A stretch of 7,627 bases of DNA from Deltaproteobacteria bacterium (GCA_005879245.1 VBLA01000152.1:1-7627), one strand, 5' to 3'; positions 1 through 6,100 are shown, counted from the stretch's first letter. Made by a program: numbers and translations. The notes: generated by a model not told the origin, from the sequence alone.

Positions 1-224
1 AGGGGACGCCTCTCATCGGCCGGATGATGCATTTCGACACGCTGGCGAGCGAGGTGCGCCTCCTCCGCCTGCGGCGCGACCCGAAGTGCGCCGTGTGCGG
101 GGAGCATCCGACGGTGACGCGGCTCATCGACTACGAGATGTTCTGCGGGCTCGGGAGCGATAATGGGACCGGCGGAACCGCCAGCCACTCCCTGGCTCCA
201 GCCACGACCTCGTCGGCCGCCTGA
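1..224 (+). CDS. moeB: MoeB/ThiF/HesA-family adenylyltransferase, C-terminal end (partial)
   Basis: This is the 3' end of a gene that enters from the left edge, read in frame from base 3, with 73 residues visible. The family is an E1-like enzyme that adenylates the C-terminal glycine of a small sulfur carrier (MoaD or ThiS type) in molybdopterin or thiamine synthesis, in the cytoplasm. The visible part begins GTPLIGR, continues with a helix around MMHFDTL, then RRDPKCAVCGEHPTVT and LIDYEMFCG. The PKCAVCG stretch is the second CxxC half of the structural zinc site, and the LIDYExFCG ending is typical of MoeB. No rhodanese domain follows, so it is the short form. The last 24 residues (from LGSDNG) are Gly/Ser/Thr/Ala-rich and not family-like. 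The adenylation site is outside the window, so MoeB, ThiF and HesA cannot be told apart firmly. Confidence 0.8.
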   Translation, partial: GTPLIGRMMHFDTLASEVRLLRLRRDPKCAVCGEHPTVTRLIDYEMFCGLGSDNGTGGTASHSLAPATTSSAA

Positions 225-234
225 CGTAGACCGT

Positions 235-1077
235 ATGAGCGGCACCCCGACGCGCAGCGAAGAGGTCGCGCGCCTGAAGCCGATCGTCCGGAGGATGCGC
301 GAGCACGTGATCCGCATGATCACGGCAGCGGGGTCCGGGCATCCGGGCGGCTCGCTCTCCGCGGCGGAGATCGTGGCCACGCTCTTCTTCCACACCCTCC
401 GCCGCCGCCCGGGTGATCCCACGTGGGCGGACCGTGATCGGTTCGTGATCTCGAAAGGCCACGGCGTGCCGATCGTGTACGCAGCCCTGGCCGAAGCCGG
501 GGAGCTGCCCGTCGAGGAGCTTGCGAGCCTCCGGAAGCTCGGCAGCCGGCTCCAGGGACACCCCGATCGGGTGCTCCTCCCTTGGGTCGAGGCGGCCACG
601 GGATCGCTCGGACAGGGACTTTCCCTCGCGCTCGGGATGGCGTTGGCGAGCCGGCTCGACGGCGACCGCTATCGCGTCTTCTGCTTGCTGGGTGACGGGG
701 AGACGCAGGCGGGTCAGGTGTGGGAGGCGGCGATGGCGGCCGGCAAGTACCAGCCCGCGAATTTGGTCGTCATCCTCGACTACAACAAGGTCCAGCTCGA
801 CGGGCCGGTGCACGAGATCATGGACCTCGAGCCGCTCGCCACGAAATGGCGGAGCTTCAACTGGAAGGTGCGCGAGATCGCGGACGGTAACGATCTGGGT
901 CTGGTGATCGAGGCGCTCGACGAGAGCGGACGCGGCGGGGGGCCATGGATGCTGATCGCCCACACCGTGAAGGGTAAAGGCGTCTCCTTCATGGAGGGCA
1001 AGGCAGCCTGGCACGGCAAGGCCCCGACGCCCGAGGAGGCGAAGCGGGCACTCGAGGAGATCGCGGCCCATGGCTGA
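235..1077 (+). CDS. Transketolase, N-terminal (TPP-binding) subunit
   Basis: This 280-residue protein is the thiamine-diphosphate-binding half of a split transketolase, which moves two-carbon ketol units between sugar phosphates in the pentose phosphate pathway. Visible motifs are GHPGGS (35-40), SKGHG (73-77), ATGSLGQGLS (121-130), and the TPP/metal motif GDGE (153-156) with WEA (163-165) ending at DYNKVQLDG (182-190), where D154 and N184 are the expected metal ligands. TVKGKGVSFME (244-254) and WHGK (259-262) close the domain. Length is normal for the separate N subunit. An in-frame ATG at 163 has a good GGGAG five bases upstream. It would add 24 Pro/Arg-rich residues and overlap the preceding gene by 62 bases, so the ATG at 235 is preferred although it lacks a clear ribosome binding site. 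It overlaps the C subunit gene by 8 bases (ATGGCTGA), which implies coupled translation. Confidence 0.93.
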   Translation: MSGTPTRSEEVARLKPIVRRMREHVIRMITAAGSGHPGGSLSAAEIVATLFFHTLRRRPGDPTWADRDRFVISKGHGVPIVYAALAEAGELPVEELASLRKLGSRLQGHPDRVLLPWVEAATGSLGQGLSLALGMALASRLDGDRYRVFCLLGDGETQAGQVWEAAMAAGKYQPANLVVILDYNKVQLDGPVHEIMDLEPLATKWRSFNWKVREIADGNDLGLVIEALDESGRGGGPWMLIAHTVKGKGVSFMEGKAAWHGKAPTPEEAKRALEEIAAHG

Positions 1078-2041
1078 GGCGACCCGCGCCGCGTTCGGCC
1101 GGGCTCTCGTTCGGGTCGGGGGTACCGAGGACCGGATCGTCGTGCTCGACGCCGATCTCGCGAGCTCGACCTGCACGAAGCCCTTCGCGGACAAGTACCC
1201 CGAGCGTTTCTTCGAGGTCGGCATCGCCGAGGGCAACATGGTGGGTGTCGCCGCCGGGCTGGCCCTAGCCGGGAAGATCCCGTTCGCCGCGAGCTTCGCC
1301 TGCTTCCTCGCGGGTCGCTTCGAGCAAATCCGGGTCTCGGTCGCCTACAACCGCGCCAACGTGAAGCTGGTCGGGACCCATGCCGGCATCGGCATCGGCG
1401 AGGACGGCTACAGCCAGATGGGGCTCGAGGACGTGGCGCTCATGCGGACGCTGCCGAACCTCGTCGTCGTGCAACCGGCCGACGGGATCGAGGCGGAGGC
1501 CGCCGTCGAGCACCTCGTCCGGCACGAGGGGCCGGCCTACCTCCGGCTCACGCGGCAAAAGGTCGCCGACGTCTCTCCCGCGGGCTATCGCTTCGAATTC
1601 GGCAGGGCGGTGGTGCTGCGTGAGGGACGGCACCTCGCGATCGCCGCCTCGGGAGCCGTGGTGGGCCACGCGCTCGTGGCCGCCGACGCTCTCGCGGGGG
1701 AGGGGATCGAGGCCGCAGTCCTGAACGTGCACACCTTGAAGCCGATCGATGCGGCGAGGCTCACGGAGTGGGGCGCCCGCACCGGCGCCGTTCTCACCGT
1801 CGAGGATCACGGCATCGTCGGCGGGCTCGGCAGCGCGGTGAGCGAAGCCCTCTCGGAGACGGGCATCCCGGTCCGGTGCCACGGCGTGCGCGACTTCGGC
1901 GAGTCGGGGACCGGGGACGCCCTCTACGCGAAGCACGGTCTCGACGCGCCCGGCATCGCGGCGGTCGCGCGGCGGTTCGTCGCCGACCTCGCCCACCCGC
2001 GCGAGCGCGGGCACGCGACGGGAACGCGTCGCGGGGCCTGA
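1070..2041 (+). CDS. Transketolase, C-terminal subunit
   Basis: This 323-residue protein carries the pyrimidine-binding and C-terminal domains of the split transketolase and should form the active site with the product of the preceding gene. Residues 49-64 (EVGIAEGNMVGVAAGL) contain E54, the glutamate that activates the TPP aminopyrimidine ring. THAGIGIGEDG (103-113) is followed by YSQMGLEDVALMR. This SQM form resembles animal transketolases and other split enzymes rather than the THQ form of E. coli TktA (recalled, not searched). VEDHGIVGGLGSAVSE (244-259) is the conserved start of the C-terminal domain. The last 20 residues are a charged tail without family likeness. The start codon lies inside the stop region of the N-subunit gene, so the two are clearly one operon. 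The close relative DXS is a single long polypeptide and is a poor fit. Confidence 0.94.
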   Translation: MAEATRAAFGRALVRVGGTEDRIVVLDADLASSTCTKPFADKYPERFFEVGIAEGNMVGVAAGLALAGKIPFAASFACFLAGRFEQIRVSVAYNRANVKLVGTHAGIGIGEDGYSQMGLEDVALMRTLPNLVVVQPADGIEAEAAVEHLVRHEGPAYLRLTRQKVADVSPAGYRFEFGRAVVLREGRHLAIAASGAVVGHALVAADALAGEGIEAAVLNVHTLKPIDAARLTEWGARTGAVLTVEDHGIVGGLGSAVSEALSETGIPVRCHGVRDFGESGTGDALYAKHGLDAPGIAAVARRFVADLAHPRERGHATGTRRGA

Positions 2042-2189
2042 AGCCGCTCCCCGATCGCGCACCCCGTGCTGCGCCCTGCATGCCTGCCGCATCGGGCACC
2101 CCTGCGGTGTCCCCATGCCCGCATCGTAGCAGCCGTCGTCAGGTTGAAATCCCCTCAGACCGCAGTACCGGGCGCCGGGGCTCCGGTCC
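2042..2189. other. Convergent intergenic gap with weak hairpins
   Basis: This 148-base gap separates the ends of the transketolase operon (+) and trmB (-). No protein-like reading is visible on either strand. It contains GGGCACC (2094-2100), loop CCTGC, then GGTG-T-CCC (2106-2113), a 7-bp stem with one bulged T downstream of the transketolase gene. It also has ACCGG (2167-2171) with CCGGT (2183-2187), which starts three bases past the trmB stop on the minus strand. Neither stem is followed by a T run in its own direction, so they are at best weak or factor-assisted terminators. Confidence 0.3.
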
Positions 2190-2966
2190 TCATCGGGCAC
2201 GCTCGAAGCGAGCGTAGTACGCGCCAGCTCGGGCGTACTTGCGCTCGTAGTGCGTCGTGGGCCGCCCGGCGGGCGGCTCTGCCCCCGCGCTGCGGACGAG
2301 GCCAGCGCGCGTGAGCTCCGCGACGAAGGCGGCGAGCAGCGGAGCGAGGTCGGTGAGCACGTGAATCCGCCCGTGCTCGACCAGCGTCCGAAGAAGATGC
2401 CCGGCGAGGTCCGGTGCGGCGAGGCGGCGGCCGCGGTGGCGCGTCTTCGGCCAGGGGTCAGGGAAGTAGATGTAGTAGGCCGCGACCGAGGCGTCGGGCA
2501 CCAGCCGCCCGACGATGCAGCGCGCGTCGCCCGCTACGATCCGGACGTTGGCCAGCCCGCGTGCCGCGGCGACGCCCGACAGCGTCTCGGCTCTACGGGT
2601 ATCGTGCTCGATGCCGAAGAAGTTGGTGCCGGGCCGCGTGGTCGCGGCGGCCAGGAGCGTTTCCCCCCGTCCGGGCCCGATCTCCACCTCGACGGGGCGA
2701 TCGTTCCCGAAGACGGCGGGCCAGTCGACGGGTGTGAGATCGTCGATCCGGTCCCGAGCTGACGAGCCGTTCCTCAGGGGCAATCTGGTGGCGGGGAGGC
2801 CCTCGGCCTTGAAGAGGCCTCCCGAGCTTCCCGCTGTGGGCGTGTCCTTGAGGACGTTGCGGCCGAAGAGCAGGCAGCCGCGCGATACGAGCAGGTACTG
2901 GCCGGAGAGTCTTTCGGCGAGCTTCACGACCGTGAGCCCCAGCGCCGCCACTCCCCCTACCACCAC
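2190..2966 (-). CDS. trmB: tRNA (guanine-N7-)-methyltransferase TrmB with an N-terminal extension
   Basis: The enzyme uses S-adenosylmethionine to make m7G at position 46 of tRNA. Starting at a GTG at 2966 the protein has 258 residues. The conserved domain begins near residue 80: VDWPAVFGNDRPVEVEIGPGRG (80-101) includes the SAM loop, GIEHD (118-122) the acidic SAM contact, and AGDAR (145-149) follows. FPDPWPKTRH (168-177) with RR is the TrmB signature holding the catalytic Asp, and YERKYARAG (240-248) is the usual C-terminal motif. The frame has no ATG. The GTG at 2966 has GGAGG five bases upstream and is the best start by signal. A TTG at 3086 gives a longer frame but is really the TTGACA of a likely promoter. 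A TTG at 2783 would give a family-sized protein of about 197 residues but has no ribosome binding site. The first ~75 residues from 2966 match nothing I recognise. Function is secure, the start is not. Confidence 0.9.
   Translation of the reverse strand: MVVGGVAALGLTVVKLAERLSGQYLLVSRGCLLFGRNVLKDTPTAGSSGGLFKAEGLPATRLPLRNGSSARDRIDDLTPVDWPAVFGNDRPVEVEIGPGRGETLLAAATTRPGTNFFGIEHDTRRAETLSGVAAARGLANVRIVAGDARCIVGRLVPDASVAAYYIYFPDPWPKTRHRGRRLAAPDLAGHLLRTLVEHGRIHVLTDLAPLLAAFVAELTRAGLVRSAGAEPPAGRPTTHYERKYARAGAYYARFERAR
2199..2215 (-). repeat. Perfect 7-bp hairpin in the last codons of trmB
   Basis: On the minus strand ACGCTCG, loop CTT, CGAGCGT forms a perfect stem covering the codons for the final residues of TrmB (ARFER region), about 8 bases before its stop. 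It may stabilise the 3' end of the mRNA or act with the next weak hairpin (2167-2187). It may also be a coincidence of GC-rich Arg and Glu codons. Confidence 0.35.
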
Positions 2967-2971
2967 GCTCC

Positions 2972-2976
2972 CCTCC
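2972..2976 (-). promoter_or_regulatory. Ribosome binding site deciding the trmB start
   Basis: GGAGG (within GGAGGGG) on the minus strand lies five bases before the GTG at 2966. It is the strongest Shine-Dalgarno match in the trmB 5' region and favours this start over the TTG at 3086 and the TTG at 2783. Confidence 0.55.
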
Positions 2977-3056
2977 GGATCGAGACCGATCGCGTTATGC
3001 GGACAGGCCCTCGAAGGGGTCGGGGAGGGTGTTAGGGACGGCCACGTGGTGTCCGC

Positions 3057-3086
3057 GACGTAGCGCCGGGCGGGGAGCCCTGTCAA
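3057..3086 (-). promoter_or_regulatory. Candidate sigma-70-type promoter for trmB
   Basis: On the minus strand a perfect TTGACA (3086-3081) is followed 18 bases later by TACGTC (3062-3057) as a poor -10 element. An AT-rich GATTTTGG lies just upstream of the -35 in otherwise very GC-rich DNA. A transcript would start near 3050 and give a leader of about 84 bases to the GTG at 2966. The same TTGACAGGG-N13-GCTAYG arrangement precedes the hydrolase gene. Confidence 0.4.
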
Positions 3087-3194
3087 CCAAAATCACCCTG
3101 AACCGGCACGCCCCAAGCGATGGAGCAGGGTGCGATGGCCTCTTACGACGTGGGACGGCGCCCTCCTTTCCGCGCACCGCCCCGGGCCCGACGC

Positions 3195-4943
3195 TCAAGC
3201 GCGCCGACTCCGCGCGCTGCGGGCCCTCCCCTTGAGGCCGCCGAGGAACGTCTCCACCGGTCGGGTGTTGAGCACGTCGTCGGCGCTCGCCCAGCCGCGG
3301 CGCGCCTGAGCGATCCCGTGGAGGCGCGGGAACGACAGGTGCTTCACGCTGTGGGCGTCGGAGTCGATGACGATCGGCATGCCGGCCCCGATCGCCTTGC
3401 GGACATGCTCGGCGCGCAGATCGAGCCGGTCGGGGTAGGCGTCGAGCTCGAGGATCGTCCCCGTCGCCTTCGCCGTCGCGATGATCGTATCGATGTCGAC
3501 GTCGTAGGGCTCGCGCTTGCCGATCACGCGGCCGGTCGGGTGGAAGAGGATGTCGGCGTGGGGATTGCTGATCGCCCGGCAGATGCGACGGGTCTGGTCG
3601 GCGCGCGGGAGGTTGAAGTGCGAGTGGACGGCCACCCCGACCACGTCGAGCGCGGCGAGCGTCTCATCGTCGATGTCGAGCGTGCCGTCCTTGTTGACGT
3701 TCACCTCGGCGCCCGTGAGGATCCGGATGCCGTCAAGCTTGCGGTTCAGGCGGTCGATCTCGCGCATCTGCTTCCGGAGCTTGGTCGCGTCGGAGCCGCC
3801 GGTCATGGCGAGGCTCACGGTGTGGTCGGTAATCGCGATGTACTCGAGGCCCGCGGTGCGCGCGGCCACCGCCATCGCCTCGATCGAGTCCGCGCCGTCG
3901 GTCCAGTTGGTCTGCGTCTGGAGGTCACCGCGGAGAGCCCCGGGCTCGATGAGCACCGGCAGCCGGCCCTGCCGCGCTGCCTCGATCTCACCCTGGTCCT
4001 CCCGGAGCTCGGGGGGAATGTAGGCGAGGCCGAGGTGGTCGTAGATCTCCTCCTCGGTGCGGCCCGCCACCCGCCGCGTTCCTCGCAGGAGGCCGTACTC
4101 GTTCAGCTTGAGCTTCCGCTTGATGGCGAGCTGGCGGAGCACCACGTTGTGCGCCTTGCTGCCGGTGAAGTAGAGGAGCGCGGCCCCGAAGCTCTCCGCG
4201 GGCACGACGCGCAGATCGACCTGCAGGCCGGTGGCGAGCTTCACGCTGCACGTGGTGCTCCCCCGTCCGAGCACGCTGGCGACCTCGGGGATGCCCGCGA
4301 AGGCGCGCATGACCGGCTCCGCCTTGCGGGCGACGGCGAGCAGGTCGGCGTCACCGATCGTCTCCCGGCGGCGGCGGATCGAGCCCGCGATCGCGACCCG
4401 CTCCACGCCCCGGACGCTGGCGAGCGTCTCCGCCACGGCCTCGACGAGCGGGAGCACGACGGCGAGGGGCTGGCGGGCGGTGCCGGCCTGCACGACGGTG
4501 AGGGCCTTCAGGATGCGCTGCTCGCTGCGCTCGCCGAAGTGGGGCAGGGGACGGATCTTCCCCGCCCGCGCTGCCGCGGCGAGGTCCTCGACCGTCCGGA
4601 TCCCGAGGTGGTCGTAGAGAACCTTGACGGCCTTCGGCCCCACGCCCTCGACGGCCGTCAGGGCCGCGAGGTCGACCGGCATGCGGCGGCGATACACTTC
4701 GTGGGCCTGGCACTTCCCGGTCGTGAGGATCTCCGCGAGCTTCTCGGCCATCGACTTCCCGATGCCGGGGATCGTGCAGAGCGCCTTCGCTCCGCCCTCG
4801 AGGTGGAGCTCGGCAAGCGGCCGGTCGCACGACTCGATCGCCAGCGCGGCCTTCTCGTAGGCGCGGGGCTTGAAGGGTACGTCGTCCATCTCTAGGTACG
4901 CCGCCAGGTCGCGAAAGAAGCGGGCGAGCTCGGGGTTCCGCAC
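3195..4943 (-). CDS. polX: DNA polymerase/3'-5' exonuclease PolX (Pol X + PHP domains)
   Basis: This 582-residue family X polymerase fills short gaps in base-excision repair. In studied bacteria its C-terminal PHP domain adds Mn-dependent 3'-5' exonuclease and AP-endonuclease activity. Visible parts are helix-hairpin-helix motifs IPGIGKSMAEKL (58-69) and VEGVGPKAVKVL (98-109), the polymerase active site GSIRRRRETIGDAD (187-200, D198 and D200) with D243 in VDLRVV, YFTGS (258-262), and LNEYGL (280-285). The PHP domain runs from about 337: TDH (372-374), E413, H440, H468, and DSDAH (527-531). Motif I, normally DLHxH, reads DLQTQT (340-345), so both His are Gln. The GTG at 4943 has AAGGA seven bases upstream and matches the usual N-terminus (RNPELARFF). 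A TTG at 4979 has no such site. The upstream hydrolase gene ends 105 bases away on the same strand. Confidence 0.95.
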   Translation of the reverse strand: MRNPELARFFRDLAAYLEMDDVPFKPRAYEKAALAIESCDRPLAELHLEGGAKALCTIPGIGKSMAEKLAEILTTGKCQAHEVYRRRMPVDLAALTAVEGVGPKAVKVLYDHLGIRTVEDLAAAARAGKIRPLPHFGERSEQRILKALTVVQAGTARQPLAVVLPLVEAVAETLASVRGVERVAIAGSIRRRRETIGDADLLAVARKAEPVMRAFAGIPEVASVLGRGSTTCSVKLATGLQVDLRVVPAESFGAALLYFTGSKAHNVVLRQLAIKRKLKLNEYGLLRGTRRVAGRTEEEIYDHLGLAYIPPELREDQGEIEAARQGRLPVLIEPGALRGDLQTQTNWTDGADSIEAMAVAARTAGLEYIAITDHTVSLAMTGGSDATKLRKQMREIDRLNRKLDGIRILTGAEVNVNKDGTLDIDDETLAALDVVGVAVHSHFNLPRADQTRRICRAISNPHADILFHPTGRVIGKREPYDVDIDTIIATAKATGTILELDAYPDRLDLRAEHVRKAIGAGMPIVIDSDAHSVKHLSFPRLHGIAQARRGWASADDVLNTRPVETFLGGLKGRARSARSRRA

Positions 4944-4950
4944 GTCCGGA

Positions 4951-4955
4951 TCCTT
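4951..4955 (-). promoter_or_regulatory. Ribosome binding site deciding the polX start
   Basis: AAGGA on the minus strand sits seven bases upstream of the GTG at 4943. It supports that start over the TTG at 4979, and the resulting N-terminus (RNPELARFFRDLA) agrees with other PolX proteins. Confidence 0.6.
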
Positions 4956-4960
4956 AGCGC

Positions 4961-4972
4961 GTCCCCGGGGAC
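4961..4972. repeat. 12-bp perfect palindrome upstream of polX
   Basis: GTCCCCGGGGAC is a perfect palindrome whose near edge is 17 bases upstream of the polX GTG and just before its ribosome binding site. It could be an operator half of a larger control region or an mRNA hairpin. No known regulator site was recognised. Confidence 0.35.
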
Positions 4973-4979
4973 CGGCCAA

Positions 4980-4994
4980 TGGCAGGTACTGCCA
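4980..4994. repeat. Inverted repeat TGGCAG-GTA-CTGCCA in the hydrolase-polX gap
   Basis: This is a perfect 6-bp dyad with a 3-base centre, eight bases from the 12-bp palindrome, in the 105-base gap between the hydrolase stop (5049) and the polX start (4943). It may be a protein-binding site for polX control or a hairpin at the end of the hydrolase transcript. No T run follows on the minus strand, so a simple intrinsic terminator is unlikely. Confidence 0.35.
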
Positions 4995-5048
4995 CGACAG
5001 GGAGCGGTCGGCTGCCGCGCCGCGCGCCCCGGTCGTCGACGGCCGAAG

Positions 5049-6011
5049 CTACGCAGGGGCCGGCGCGGCTTCGGACTCGCGCGCGGCGTCGCCCAGGAAG
5101 TCGAGCAGGTAGTTGTTCACCAGCTCGGGTTGCTCCTGCTGCACCCAGTGGCCGCAGAGCGGGATGTACTTGATGTCGAGCGGTGCTGCCATCAGCGGTC
5201 CCATGCCGAGCGTCAGCTCCTTGCCGAGCGCGATGTCGGCCTCGCCCCAGACGAGGAGAGTCGGCGCGTGGATCCGCGGCCAGTCTTCCGGCCGCGCGCG
5301 CAGGAGTGCGGGCGGCGGATCGCCGTGGATGAAGCGCCGGAGCCAGGCGGGCCAGAGCGTCTCGGCGTCCGGGCTCCGGAAGGCGGCCCGGTAGTAGTTG
5401 ACCCCGCTGTGCAGTGCCCCCGGGCGGCTCGCCGCCGCGCGGAGCATCCTCAGGTCCTCGTCGGTGAGGCTGTCCTCGCGCACCGTCGACCGCCGGATGG
5501 CGGCGCCGATGGCCCATGCGCCGCCGAGGCGGAGGAGCGTCTCCGGGAGCCAGGGAATCTGGAAGAAGAACATGTACCAGCTCCGCGCGAGCTGACGGCG
5601 GTTCCCGCGGAGGTGCTCGACGAAGATCGCCGGATGGGGACAGTTGAGCACGACGAGCCGCCGCGTCGCGTTCGGACGCTCCATCGCGAAGCTCCAGGCG
5701 ACTGCCCCGCCCCAGTCGTGCCCGACGATCACCGCCTCGTGCTCGCCGAAGGCCCGGAGCAACCCGTCGACGTCGGCCACCAGCTCCGACATGGCGTAGG
5801 CGCGGACGCCGGCGGGCTTGTCACTCTCGTTGTAGCCGCGCATGTCCGGCGCCACCACCCGGAAGTGGGGCGCGAGGGCCGCTATCTGGTGGCGCCACGA
5901 GTACCAGCACTCAGGAAAGCCGTGTAACAGGACGACGAGCGGCCCCTCGCCGTCGACCGCGCAGTGCAGGCGGACACCGTTGGTGTCGATGAAGCGGTGC
6001 TCGAGGGCCAT
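5049..6011 (-). CDS. Alpha/beta hydrolase, epoxide hydrolase type
   Basis: This 320-residue cytoplasmic enzyme is likely to open epoxides to diols through an Asp-ester intermediate. HGFPE (30-34) gives the oxyanion-side motif, GHDWGG (97-102) holds the nucleophile D99, D259 in WGEAD is the probable acid, and H288 in CGHWVQQEQPE is the base. Cap-domain tyrosines expected to activate the epoxide are plausible at Y146 (SWYMFFF) and Y206/Y207 (VNYYRA). GHDWGG and the two Tyr sites favour epoxide hydrolase over haloalkane or fluoroacetate dehalogenase, though the substrate cannot be read from sequence. The ATG at 6011 is chosen because MALEHRFIDTNGVRLH begins at the usual first strand. A TTG at 6047 adds 12 residues but coincides with a TTGACA -35 element. 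No strong ribosome binding site precedes the ATG (weak GGCGAG). The C-terminal tail is Ala/Pro/Glu-rich. Confidence 0.88.
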   Translation of the reverse strand: MALEHRFIDTNGVRLHCAVDGEGPLVVLLHGFPECWYSWRHQIAALAPHFRVVAPDMRGYNESDKPAGVRAYAMSELVADVDGLLRAFGEHEAVIVGHDWGGAVAWSFAMERPNATRRLVVLNCPHPAIFVEHLRGNRRQLARSWYMFFFQIPWLPETLLRLGGAWAIGAAIRRSTVREDSLTDEDLRMLRAAASRPGALHSGVNYYRAAFRSPDAETLWPAWLRRFIHGDPPPALLRARPEDWPRIHAPTLLVWGEADIALGKELTLGMGPLMAAPLDIKYIPLCGHWVQQEQPELVNNYLLDFLGDAARESEAAPAPA

Positions 6012-6017
6012 GCTCGC

Positions 6018-6047
6018 CGCATAGCGGGGGTCGAGCGCCCCTGTCAA
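6018..6047 (-). promoter_or_regulatory. Candidate promoter for the hydrolase, possibly leaderless
   Basis: On the minus strand TTGACA (6047-6042) and TATGCG (6023-6018) are separated by 18 bases. The -10 ends only six bases before the ATG at 6011, so transcription would begin at or next to the start codon. That would explain the lack of a good ribosome binding site. The -35 is perfect and the -10 is weak. Confidence 0.4.
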
Positions 6048-6049
6048 AC

Positions 6050-6082
6050 CGGGTCGCGCTGCGCTAGGGAGGTGGCGACCCG
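6050..6082. repeat. 8-bp inverted repeat in the divergent control region
   Basis: CGGGTCGC (6050-6057) and GCGACCCG (6075-6082) are perfect inverted arms around a 17-base centre. They lie between the hydrolase -35 and the hydratase ribosome binding site. This is where an operator controlling both divergent genes would be expected, but in DNA this GC-rich it may also be chance. Confidence 0.3.
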
Positions 6083-6091
6083 CCGCCTGCT

Positions 6092-6096
6092 GGAGG
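6092..6096 (+). promoter_or_regulatory. Ribosome binding site of the enoyl-CoA hydratase gene
   Basis: GGAGG lies four bases before the ATG at 6101. The spacing is short but the match is strong, and it fixes the start of the hydratase. Confidence 0.6.
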
Positions 6097-6100
6097 TCGC

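Noticed and set aside
124..1239. Minus-strand open frame of 371 codons opposite the transketolase N subunit
   Set aside because: Rich in Arg, His and Pro with no recognisable motif, and fully overlaps two conserved + strand genes.
1265..2200. Minus-strand open frame opposite the transketolase C subunit
   Set aside because: No motif and an antisense composition. Its 5' end also runs into the trmB 3' end.
3042..3049. CCACGTGG palindrome in the trmB leader
   Set aside because: An 8-bp palindrome is easily found by chance at this GC content, and its position downstream of the predicted transcription start gives no added support as an operator.
2995..3198. Possible small minus-strand gene between polX and trmB
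   Set aside because: A 67-residue Pro/Arg-rich translation with no motif and no ATG start with a ribosome binding site. An AAAGGAGG near 3163 has no start codon at a useful distance.
3120..4895. Long open frame (591 codons) on the + strand opposite polX
   Set aside because: It is the antisense shadow of a well-conserved gene. The translation is a low-complexity Arg/Asp/Glu/Val/Leu mix with no domain, and long antisense frames are expected at this GC content.
4950..4979. TTGGCC-N17-TAAGGA as a polX promoter
   Set aside because: The -35 match is only partial and the -10 is poor. It overlaps the ribosome binding site, so a separate promoter is not supported.
5130..5927. Plus-strand open frame opposite the hydrolase
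   Set aside because: Shadow of a gene with an intact catalytic triad; the translation is a Arg/Pro/Glu/Val mix without domains.
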